NCBI GenBank assembly: GCA_004558025.1
Contig: SFEG01000005.1
Location: 62,001-126,000 of the forward strand
Reading direction: 5' to 3'
Source: Clostridiales bacterium
GTDB taxonomy: Bacteria > Bacillota > Clostridia > Oscillospirales > Oscillospiraceae
Length of the DNA stretch: 64,000 bases
Shown: one piece after another, positions 57,297 to 64,000 of the stretch
Position numbering within the stretch: the first letter of the stretch is position 1
How the letters are laid out: the number at the start of each line of letters is the position of its first letter
Made by a program: the position numbers and the translations under genes
The notes under the pieces: generated by a model
Seen by the model: only the letters and a program-made list of their open reading frames with translations
What the model was told of the DNA's origin: nothing
Databases searched by the model: none

Positions 57297-58011
57297 TCTC
57301 GCTTACCTCCTCGACCGTGGTTTCCGCCTCCGTGTTCTCAGACGCTGCCTGAGCTTCGGCTTTCGCTCCGCTCTTGAAAGCGGAAGAGCCGCTCAGGTTG
57401 CGGAGGAGGATTTTTCTTACGCCCTTGTACTCGTCACCGATAAAGCCGAGGCGGAGAAGGAAGCACCTGAATGCGTACTTCTCATTGTCGACCTCTTTCT
57501 CTTTCGCGGTGACACGCTTCTGGTTTCGTGCCATGTCGCAGAGAGCGGTGAAGAGCCGGGAGAAAGCGTCGATTTCGTCGGGGTCGGCAACGGAGGGGCA
57601 GATGTTCAGGGAAACGACCTGTTCCTCCTCATCCTTGAGGATGAAAACGGAGTCGGCGCCGAGCGCCTTTTTGATGAGAGTGCCCTTTGCTTTCATGATG
57701 CCCTGAAGGTTCTCGAACTGAGCTTCGGTGAAAAGCTCCGCCGGAACTCCGATGGCGGTGCAAGTCGCGTCGTCAAAGCCGGGGCATTCATAGCCGAGAG
57801 CCTCAAGGCGCTCCATCATCAGGTCAAGGTCGATGCCGCCCAGAGCGTTCTCGTCAAAGCTGACCGTGCCGTTCTTGTCGATGGTGAAGGGTCCGACCTC
57901 AAAGTTGAAAGAGGGAGCGCCCTTGTACTGAGCGTTAAGCTCGGTAATCTCGCTGATAGCGTGTACCAGGTTCTTGCGGTCTGCGCCGCTGCAGTTGTAT
58001 TCCAGTGTCAT
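57274..58011 (-). CDS. Protein sharing the amidoligase C-terminal domain
   Basis: The protein has 245 residues from ATG 58011 with AAGGAGG upstream. The first 170 residues (MTLEYNCSGADRKNLVHAIS; SFNFEVGPFTIDKNGTVSFD) are an alpha-beta region of the type often annotated as a virulence-related phage/element protein. Residues 176-216 (NEKYAFRCFLLRLGFIG onward) are clearly homologous to the end of the amidoligase, 24 of 40 aligned residues identical. An acidic tail (AEAQAASENTEAETTVEEVS) follows. A partner or substrate role to the amidoligase is inferred. Confidence 0.8.
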   Translation of the reverse strand: MTLEYNCSGADRKNLVHAISEITELNAQYKGAPSFNFEVGPFTIDKNGTVSFDENALGGIDLDLMMERLEALGYECPGFDDATCTAIGVPAELFTEAQFENLQGIMKAKGTLIKKALGADSVFILKDEEEQVVSLNICPSVADPDEIDAFSRLFTALCDMARNQKRVTAKEKEVDNEKYAFRCFLLRLGFIGDEYKGVRKILLRNLSGSSAFKSGAKAEAQAASENTEAETTVEEVSENVAEYQA

Positions 58012-58030
58012 AGCTGAAACCTCCTTGAAT

Positions 58031-58096
58031 TTGGTATGGACATACTCTCGCAAATCCACAGAAATATCCAGTTATTTCTCAGCTATAAACTGAACA
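58031..58096 (-). repeat. 66-bp intergenic module, copy 4
   Basis: It matches copy 3 without gaps (about 50 of 66). On the minus strand the -10-like GATATT lies 17 bases after AGTTTA. It ends 20 bases before the start codon of the 57274-58011 gene and begins right after the stop of the cytosine methyltransferase. Confidence 0.7.
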
Positions 58097-58098
58097 AA

Positions 58099-60123
58099 TT
58101 ATGTGCCTTCCGACTGTGCATACCAGACGATACCGGACAAAACGAAAATGACGCACGGGAGCGCCACTCCGTTGCCCCACATCTTATACTCCGCTGAGTC
58201 GGAGTTCGGAGCTTTGAGCCATTTGATTATCTGCTTGAGACTCTTCGGCTTTGCGGAGCTGCCGGTGATGCGCCTGTGGGTCTCAAAGACGCCGTACCAG
58301 TACCGCACCTCATCGGTCGTTGGTTCGGGGGTTTCAAGCTCCGAACACCACCAATCGGGGAAACCCTGGAGACGGGCGCATTCTGTCGGCGTGAGCCGCC
58401 TGACGGTATAGCCCTGCATCGCAGCTCCCGGTCCTTTGGCGATGAGAGTCGGCTGAACCTCCTCTGTAATCGCCGGTTTGTACTGAGCGTTCTTTCCCTG
58501 ATTGAAAGCGTCGCGACCGATGCCGTATGCCACGCTGTGATGCTCGGTGGCGTTCAGCGTGTACATCTGCTCCGTCTCACGGTATCCGTCTCCTCTGTGG
58601 GAGGGGCGTGAGCCGTTACCCTCCAGAGCGACAATAGCGATGCCGCCCTGATTACAGCCGGGGTTTCCGCCGTTGGCGTCCAGCGTCCTGGAGGTCTCAG
58701 CTTCGTAGATTCCGCTGTGGGGATTGTCCGAAAGCATGGCGTTTGACTTGTCGGAGCAGATGCCGAAAGGCTGAATGACATACAATCCGTTCTGCGCCTC
58801 CTGAGTTCCGAGCTTCGCGTAGCCGCTGGCGAGCAAAGCTCCGGTCTTGTCCTGAACCGCCTGTAGGACGCAGTTGAAATTTTCCTTGTCAGGCATTCGC
58901 TGACTGCCTCCGGCATTGGAGCGGGTGAGCGTCGGGGAAACCTGGTCTCCCGTCCAGGAGCAGGCCGGTACGAACACAGCCTGATCGTTGTTACAGGCGA
59001 GAGTGGCTGACTTGTCGGTCTGCATGAGAGCGCCTTTTCCGCCACCCTCACAGCCGCATCTCACCTTGAGGGTGACCGGCTTGCCCTCGTTCACCACAAA
59101 GGGCTGATTGTTTCCGCCCATTCCGTAGGTGGCGCACACGGTCGGAGCGATATCCACGGGACCGTCAAAGTCGGTGCCCTGACCGTGGTTGCGGAAAACG
59201 GCAGCCGGAACGACCCCGGCTCTCAGCGTCGGGGAGCGCTCCTCCTCAAAGCCGATGCCTCTTGTTCTTGCCGATTCTTCGGTGCAGAACCCGGCAGCCT
59301 CCGTAACACAGGGCGGGAATTTGTAGTGGCAAGCTTTCAGAGTATGGGACTTGTCGGCAAGCTCATACGACTCCGCCTGTCCGCCGACGCTGTCTATCAG
59401 GCCGACGCTTTCGCCTGTCGCTCCAGCGCAAGCTTGAGGACAGCGGGCAATTCTTTCCCACGCACGGAAGCTCTGTGGAGAATACCCTGACAAGCCTTCG
59501 GACTTAAATAGTATTTCTCCGGCACTCCGACCTCCAAAATCTGCGACAAGGTAGATTCGGCGGCGGCGCTGGGCGACTCCCCAGTATTGAGCATCGAGAG
59601 TTCTGTACGCAAGGCTCCATCCGTCTCCCATGTAGCAGTCGGCGTAGGACCAGCGGTTTTTCTCAGGCATAGGCACCTCAATCCCCGGTTCGACGACTCC
59701 GATGACTGCCTCAAGGACTGCTTTGAAGTCTCTGCCGGAATTTGAGGAGAAAGCGCCGGGGACGTTTTCCCAGCATATCCAACGGGGGTATTTGCCATCT
59801 GTGGCACACCTCATTTCCTTGATGATGCGGACAGCCTCATAAAAAAGGCTCGACCTTTCGCCGTCAAGCCCGTCGCGTTTTCCCGCAACGGACATATCCT
59901 GACAAGGTGAGCCAAAAGTGATAATATCGACCGGCTCCACCTTCGCGCCGTCCATAGCGGAGATGTCGCCGTAGTGCTTCATGAAAGGCATTCTCTTCGA
60001 GGTGACCCTGATGGGAAACGGCTCGATTTCCGATGCCCATACAGGGGTAATCCCGGAAATCAAGCCGCCCAGAGGAAAGCCACCCGAACCGTCGAAAAGA
60101 CTGCCGAGTGTTAAATTATTCAT
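58099..60123 (-). CDS. DNA (cytosine-5) methyltransferase
   Basis: Phage-encoded C5 methyltransferase, 674 residues. Motif I LGSLFDGSGGFPLGG (SAM site, 6-20), motif IV with catalytic C74 in TFGSPCQDMS, motif VI ENVPG (119-123), motif VIII VAQRRRRIYLVADF, and motif X TPTECARLQGFPDWW close to the C-terminus. A very long insertion (about 400 residues, 200-590) between VIII and IX/X carries the target-recognition part and many glycine/threonine-rich segments. It overlaps the next MTase gene by 8 bases. It may protect phage DNA from host restriction. Confidence 0.93.
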   Translation of the reverse strand: MNNLTLGSLFDGSGGFPLGGLISGITPVWASEIEPFPIRVTSKRMPFMKHYGDISAMDGAKVEPVDIITFGSPCQDMSVAGKRDGLDGERSSLFYEAVRIIKEMRCATDGKYPRWICWENVPGAFSSNSGRDFKAVLEAVIGVVEPGIEVPMPEKNRWSYADCYMGDGWSLAYRTLDAQYWGVAQRRRRIYLVADFGGRSAGEILFKSEGLSGYSPQSFRAWERIARCPQACAGATGESVGLIDSVGGQAESYELADKSHTLKACHYKFPPCVTEAAGFCTEESARTRGIGFEEERSPTLRAGVVPAAVFRNHGQGTDFDGPVDIAPTVCATYGMGGNNQPFVVNEGKPVTLKVRCGCEGGGKGALMQTDKSATLACNNDQAVFVPACSWTGDQVSPTLTRSNAGGSQRMPDKENFNCVLQAVQDKTGALLASGYAKLGTQEAQNGLYVIQPFGICSDKSNAMLSDNPHSGIYEAETSRTLDANGGNPGCNQGGIAIVALEGNGSRPSHRGDGYRETEQMYTLNATEHHSVAYGIGRDAFNQGKNAQYKPAITEEVQPTLIAKGPGAAMQGYTVRRLTPTECARLQGFPDWWCSELETPEPTTDEVRYWYGVFETHRRITGSSAKPKSLKQIIKWLKAPNSDSAEYKMWGNGVALPCVIFVLSGIVWYAQSEGT

Positions 60124-61345
60124 TGGCGACCTCCTCGTAGGAGTAGGTCAGCCCGTCACGCTGTACGCTGACTTTTTCGGAAGAGCTGACTTCCTCGATG
60201 TAGCGCTTTACGATTACATCGGCGTACTTTTCGTCAAGCTCAATGGTGCAGCAATCACGGTCGGTCTGCTCACAGGCGATGAGCGTTGAGCCTGAGCCTC
60301 CAAACGGGTCAAGCACGAGAGTGTTGCTCATGGAGGAATTCATAATCGGGTACGCCAGGAGCGGGATGGGTTTCATCGTGGGATGGTCGGTGTTCTTTTT
60401 CGGCTTATCGAATTCCCACACCGTGGTCTGCTTTCTGTCGGCGTACCACTTGTGCTTACCGCTCGCTTTCCAGCCGTAGATGCACGGCTCGTGGATGTAC
60501 TGATACGGAGACTGCCCCAGAATAAGGGACTGCTTTTTCCAGATGAGAATCTGGGAAACATAGAACCCGGCATCGGTGTAGGCTCTGAGGAACTCAAGCT
60601 CCGCTTTGTCGGAGTGGAAAATATACACACTCGCGTCATCGGCGGAGAAAGCGGCGATGTTTCTAAAGGCAGACAGGAGGAACTCATAAAACGCTTCTTT
60701 CTTCATGTGGTCGTTTTTTATAGTTCCCGCTGTCCCTTTATAATCCACATTGTACGGAGGGTCGGTGATGACGAGGTTTGCTTTTCTCCCGTTCATCAGA
60801 AGGTCAAAAGTCTCCGCCTTTGTGGAGTCACCGACCACCAGCCTGTGACGGCCGAGTGTCCACACATCTCCCTGCTTGCAAAACACGGGTTTCGCAAGCT
60901 CCTCCTCCACATCGAAATCATCGTTGTGGACTTCATCTTGCAGAGTATCCTTGAAAAGGTCGTCGATTTCCTCCGGGTCAAAGCCCGTGAGGGAAACATC
61001 AAAGTCTGTCCCCTGAAGGTCGGCAATGAGCAGAGACAGCTTGTCCTTGTCCCATTCGCCGGAGATTTTGTTCAGGGCAATATTGAGCGCCTTTTCCTTT
61101 TCTTCGGAAAGCTCCACGACCACGCACTCGACCTCGTCGATGCCCATATCAATGAGTACCTTGAGGCGCTGGTGACCGCCGACCACTCTGCCGGTCGCTT
61201 TGTTCCAAATGATGGGTTCTACATATCCGAACTGCTCAAGCGAGCGTTTCAGCTTTTCATATTCGGCGTCTCCCGGCTTGAGGTCTTTTCGGGGGTTGTA
61301 GTCAGCCGGGAGCAGCTCTGTCGTGCGCTTCCTTTCAATCTGCAT
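60116..61345 (-). CDS. ParB-domain / N4- or N6-type DNA methyltransferase
   Basis: The protein has 409 residues. The N-terminal 120 residues form a ParB/Srx-like domain (LLPADYNPRKDL, GRVVGGHQRLKVLIDMG); the C-terminal 220 residues are a beta-type amino-methyltransferase with catalytic DPPY (195-198) and the SAM motif LDPFGGSGST (345-354). Order DPPY then DPFxGSG marks the beta class. This ParB-MTase fusion is common in Firmicutes phages and methylates adenine or N4-cytosine in a short site. It overlaps the metK gene by 11 bases. Confidence 0.93.
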   Translation of the reverse strand: MQIERKRTTELLPADYNPRKDLKPGDAEYEKLKRSLEQFGYVEPIIWNKATGRVVGGHQRLKVLIDMGIDEVECVVVELSEEKEKALNIALNKISGEWDKDKLSLLIADLQGTDFDVSLTGFDPEEIDDLFKDTLQDEVHNDDFDVEEELAKPVFCKQGDVWTLGRHRLVVGDSTKAETFDLLMNGRKANLVITDPPYNVDYKGTAGTIKNDHMKKEAFYEFLLSAFRNIAAFSADDASVYIFHSDKAELEFLRAYTDAGFYVSQILIWKKQSLILGQSPYQYIHEPCIYGWKASGKHKWYADRKQTTVWEFDKPKKNTDHPTMKPIPLLAYPIMNSSMSNTLVLDPFGGSGSTLIACEQTDRDCCTIELDEKYADVIVKRYIEEVSSSEKVSVQRDGLTYSYEEVANE

Positions 61346-62498
61346 AACGCTCTACAGCCTCCCTCAGTTTTCTGATTTTGTCCAGCCACTCCCAACGGGC
61401 GTGTACGCCGGAGAAATGACCGTAGGCGGAGGTCTCAGCGTAGATGGCATCTCTGAGACACAGCTCCTCGATGATGGCGGCGGGGCGGAGGTTGAAAACC
61501 TCAAGCACGGCAGCTCTCAGAACCTCATCGGGGACCTTGCCCGTGCCGAAAGTATCGACTTCAACGGCAACGGGGTCGGCTTTGCCGATGGCGTAAGAGA
61601 TGGAGACCTGGCATCTGTCTGCCAGACCCGCCCACACGATATTCTTCGCCACGGCTCTTGCCATATAAGCGCCGGAGCGGTCGACCTTCGTGGGGTCTTT
61701 GCCCGAGAAAGCTCCGCCGCCGTGCGCCGCGAGACCGCCGTAGGTGTCGACCATGATTTTTCTGCCGGTCAGCCCAGTGTCGGCGGAGGGACCGCCGTTC
61801 ACAAATCTGCCGGAGGGGTTAACAAGGATTTCGGTGTCCTCGTCAAAGGGGAAGTCCTTGAATGCTGGCCACAGGATTTCGGAAACGATTTCACTCCTGA
61901 GAACCTCCGGGTCTTTCGCCTCATCGTGCTGCACGGAAACGATGATGGTCTTTACACGCTTTGCCTTGCCGTTTTCATACTCCACGGTGACCTGAGACTT
62001 GCCGTCGGGACCGATGCCTTTGATGACTCCGTCCTTCCGGGCTTTGTCCAGCCTCTGGCAGATGCGGTGTGCATACACCAGAGGGAGCGGGAGCTTTTCG
62101 CTTGTTTCGTTGGTAGCGTAGCCGTAGACCGTTCCCTGATCCCCGGCACCGAGCATGGAGTACCACGAGGTATCGCCCTCACGGGACTCAAGCGCACGGT
62201 CGACTCCGCCCGCGATGTCGGCGCTCTGCTGATGCAGATACACATGGATGAGGAACTTACGGGGGTTGTACCCTGCCTCCTCAAGTGCGCGGCGGACGAC
62301 CCAGCGGATGTCTACGATCTTTTCACAGGTGATTTCACCGGCTACGATGATTCGCCCTTTTGTCGCCATAACCTCACAGGCGACACGGGCAGCTCTGTCC
62401 TTGCGGAGGCAAGCGTCGAGGATGCTGTCGGCAATGAAGTCGCACAGCTTATCCGGATGACCCTTGCATACGCTCTCTGCGGTCAAAAACTTGTTCAT
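61335..62498 (-). CDS. metK: S-adenosylmethionine synthetase (phage-encoded MetK)
   Basis: Makes SAM from methionine and ATP; 387 residues from ATG 62498 with GGAGG upstream. Motifs: ESVCKGHPDKLCDFIADSIL (ATP/metal; family GHPDK), GAGDQGTVYGYATNETSE (family hexapeptide GAGDQG), and GGGAFSGKDPTKVDRSGAYM (P-loop-like GGGAFSGKD). All essential blocks are present, so the enzyme should be active. It is coupled to the two methyltransferases downstream, for which it would supply SAM. Its sequence differs from typical chromosomal MetK (for example LCDFIADS), consistent with an element-borne lineage. Confidence 0.93.
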   Translation of the reverse strand: MNKFLTAESVCKGHPDKLCDFIADSILDACLRKDRAARVACEVMATKGRIIVAGEITCEKIVDIRWVVRRALEEAGYNPRKFLIHVYLHQQSADIAGGVDRALESREGDTSWYSMLGAGDQGTVYGYATNETSEKLPLPLVYAHRICQRLDKARKDGVIKGIGPDGKSQVTVEYENGKAKRVKTIIVSVQHDEAKDPEVLRSEIVSEILWPAFKDFPFDEDTEILVNPSGRFVNGGPSADTGLTGRKIMVDTYGGLAAHGGGAFSGKDPTKVDRSGAYMARAVAKNIVWAGLADRCQVSISYAIGKADPVAVEVDTFGTGKVPDEVLRAAVLEVFNLRPAAIIEELCLRDAIYAETSAYGHFSGVHARWEWLDKIRKLREAVERYAD

Positions 62499-62518
62499 GG
62501 TGATTTTCCTCCGTTTGT

Positions 62519-63058
62519 TTAATTGCCCTTGCGGGCGTTGAGCAGTCGCTCCATGAGCTGATCCTGCGGATTTGAACCTCCGTACTCGACGGAGCAGTTC
62601 TCTTTCACAATCTGGTGAATTTGGTACCAGACCTGATTGACCTGTTTCATGTACTGCTGACTCATCGCCACATAGGGGGAGGCTATCGCGTTGCCGGTCG
62701 TCGGGTGCTTTGCGAGGAAACCGAACTCGGAAATCGCCTCCTCGCACTGTATCCAGCGGCTCACCGACATTGCGTACTGCTCTATGAGCTGGTTGTTTAC
62801 TAACATTTCACAGCCGCGAGCTTTCAGCCATGTCCATGTATCGCGGTACACTTCTTCGGCACACAGGTCTTTGCCGTTTTTCTGTTCGGCACGGAGGTAC
62901 TCCTTCACGGGAGGAACATCCACGCCTGTAATCTCGACCGGCTCAGGCAGAACCATAGCGGTATCCGCTGTGCCGGCGACCACTTTGTCAGCCAGAGCTT
63001 TCGGCTTTCGCCCAGCTCCGACCCTTGCTCCGCCACGGGCGGTGCCGTCTTTCGCCAT
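62519..63058 (-). CDS. Phage terminase small subunit (P27 family)
   Basis: The protein has 179 residues with CGGAGGTG upstream. ARGGARVGAGRKPKALADKV is the family's typical basic N-terminus, and WLKARGCEMLVNNQLIEQYA with SVSRWIQCEEAISEFGFLAKH and PYVAMSQQYMKQVNQVWYQIH match the P27-type small terminase. It recognises the packaging start site; its large partner is 8 kb away at 52.9-54.5 kb. The methylation and amidoligase genes lie between the subunits. Confidence 0.9.
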   Translation of the reverse strand: MAKDGTARGGARVGAGRKPKALADKVVAGTADTAMVLPEPVEITGVDVPPVKEYLRAEQKNGKDLCAEEVYRDTWTWLKARGCEMLVNNQLIEQYAMSVSRWIQCEEAISEFGFLAKHPTTGNAIASPYVAMSQQYMKQVNQVWYQIHQIVKENCSVEYGGSNPQDQLMERLLNARKGN

Positions 63059-63076
63059 ACCTTTTCACCTCCGGGG

Positions 63077-63191
63077 TTAATAGGGCGTTTGAATTTCAGT
63101 TTTTGCGCTCGTGACCCCGCGCCGTTCCCCCATGAGGCTCAGGTTGGAGATTTTGACCGCCCCTGGGGTCTCCGAAAAGAAACCGGCGGCG
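63077..63191. other. Possible cos/packaging-site region
   Basis: The gap between the HNH nuclease and small terminase genes has no gene and holds short palindromic GC-rich sequence, including GACCGCCCCTGGGGTC (63157-63172). In siphophages with the HNH-TerS-TerL order the packaging (cos) site usually lies here; I cannot identify the cut sequence itself. Confidence 0.35.
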
Positions 63192-63566
63192 TCAGTATTT
63201 GTAGACCTTATCGCTCGGCCAACGGTCGCCCATCTCCGCCGTGATTCTTGAGTGACACGACTTGCAGAGAGCCATGAGGTTCTCCTGTGCGTGAGTGCCT
63301 CCTCTTGACAGCGGCAGCTTGTGATGGACTTCCTCGGTCGGCGTAAGAATGCCCTTTTCAAAGCACTCCTCACAGAACGGGTGGGTCTGCACATACTTGT
63401 CCCGGATACGCTTCCACGCTCTGCCGTACTTGCGCTTGGTGTTTGGGTCACGCTCATAGCGCTCGTACCTCTGACCCTCAAGCTTCGCGTGTTTCTCACA
63501 GTATTTCTTATCTGTAAGCTCAGGGCAGCCGGGGTAGGCGCACGGATGCTTCGGATAGCTCGGCAT
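63192..63566 (-). CDS. HNH endonuclease
   Basis: The protein has 124 residues. The first half has a zinc-finger-like pair (CAYPGCPELTDKKYCEKHA), the second the HNH motif: CEECFEKGILTPTEEVHHKLP, RGGTHAQENLMALCKSCHSR (HH and CxxC with H/N). HNH genes next to the small terminase are typical of long-tailed phages that cut cos sites and assist packaging. Its place directly upstream of TerS supports that role. Confidence 0.92.
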   Translation of the reverse strand: MPSYPKHPCAYPGCPELTDKKYCEKHAKLEGQRYERYERDPNTKRKYGRAWKRIRDKYVQTHPFCEECFEKGILTPTEEVHHKLPLSRGGTHAQENLMALCKSCHSRITAEMGDRWPSDKVYKY

Positions 63567-63582
63567 CTCTTCACCTCCGTTT

Positions 63583-63635
63583 CAAACGAAAAGGGAACGA
63601 CCCTCACAAGAGTTTCCCCTGTGAGAGCCGCTCCC
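63583..63635 (-). terminator. Terminator upstream of the HNH gene
   Basis: A 15-bp stem (63593-63607 with 63621-63635, mostly G-U compatible) and, on the minus strand, TTTTCGTT after it. It separates the upstream DUF1492-like gene from the HNH-terminase unit. Confidence 0.7.
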
Positions 63636-63691
63636 TTTATTCTTTTTCCATTATAGATGATACCACAGGGGCGGCATCAACTTCTATAAAC

Positions 63692-63958
63692 TTAACTCTC
63701 CTGTTTGAGCCTTTCGGAGATTTCTTCGAGCGCCCTGTCGTGAATGCGGTATGCGTACTGGATGCTGTAGTGCATATCCACGGCAATCTGCTCCCAGGAG
63801 AAAAAGCAGAGGTAGCGCTTTTCAAGCACCGTTTGAGCCTCGTGACCGGAGACGGACTTGATGGTTTCCATGATTTCCTTTTTTAAATCGACGAGGGTGT
63901 CGATGTCCCTGTTGATCTCCGCCTGAAGGTCGATGATTTTGTCGATGGTGTCAGCCAT
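63692..63958 (-). CDS. Sigma-70 region-4-like / DUF1492-like protein
   Basis: The protein has 88 residues from ATG 63958; the upstream ATG 63991 is an alternative, and neither has a strong ribosome site. It has a helical N-terminus (DKIIDLQAEINRDIDTLVDL), then RYLCFFSWEQIAVDMHYSIQ and RIHDRALEEISERLKQ, a region-4 helix-turn-helix pattern typical of late transcription activators in Firmicutes phages (ArpU/DUF1492). It would switch on the structural genes that follow. The upstream region continues past the window edge. Confidence 0.72.
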   Translation of the reverse strand: MADTIDKIIDLQAEINRDIDTLVDLKKEIMETIKSVSGHEAQTVLEKRYLCFFSWEQIAVDMHYSIQYAYRIHDRALEEISERLKQES

Positions 63959-64000
63959 TGAGGACTTGCCCTTGTTCGGGTTGTGGGGCATACCCGTTAT

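Noticed and set aside
61323..62522. 399-codon plus-strand open frame
   Set aside because: Antisense to metK; composition reflects the complementary codons.
1..64000. tRNA or rRNA genes
   Set aside because: No cloverleaf with a T-loop GTTCGA pattern in the right arms, and no rRNA-like stretch, was seen on inspection; a tRNA at the far prophage end could lie outside the window.

Overview
The window looks like a chromosome segment of a GC-rich, low-oxygen gut Clostridia species, probably Oscillospiraceae-like. The evidence is the sodium-pumping oxaloacetate decarboxylase set, an NADP-type glutamate dehydrogenase, a 6S RNA of Firmicutes type, strong AGGAGG ribosome-binding sites and gene families typical of Clostridia. 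The species cannot be fixed from the sequence alone.

Layout. 1-5.2 kb: a minus-strand operon of a TetR regulator, a 43-residue membrane peptide, a membrane-anchored XRE regulator and two ABC exporter pairs (the last permease is cut by the window edge). 5.2-8.7 kb: oadA, an OadG-like subunit, a biotin carrier and oadB. 8.75-8.98 kb: a chain of hairpins. 9.0-12.4 kb: a class A penicillin-binding protein with a small partner, a BofC-like protein and a DUF1292 protein, then 6S RNA. 12.8-21.4 kb: a compact plus-strand set of phage head and packaging genes with a small tail/hub end but no recognisable integrase, tape measure, lysis or replication gene; its base use is like the host's. 21.5-25.9 kb: gdhA, a zinc-ribbon protein, an NCS2 purine permease, a DUF1810 protein and a four-helix-bundle protein.

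From about 26.04 kb to the right edge lies a different, complete-looking siphovirus-type prophage or phage-derived element, almost all on the minus strand; its far end is outside the window. Read in transcription order (right to left) it carries a DUF1492-like protein, HNH nuclease, small terminase, MetK, two DNA methyltransferases, an amidoligase / gamma-glutamylcyclotransferase group, large terminase, portal, ClpP-type protease, capsid, connectors, tail tube, frameshifted tail chaperone, tape measure, Dit, tail-associated protein, DUF859 protein, fibre-like proteins, holin, endolysin, two serine recombinases, then a divergent XRE switch and a translationally coupled lysogeny operon with a third serine recombinase.

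The most interesting items are: the stripped-down, host-like head-packaging cluster next to 6S RNA; a domain that occurs four times in a row, once fused to a serine recombinase; a perfectly symmetric four-operator switch; a 66-bp intergenic module present four times with constant spacing; a C-terminal domain shared by the amidoligase and its neighbour; and MetK coupled to two methyltransferases between the terminase subunits.
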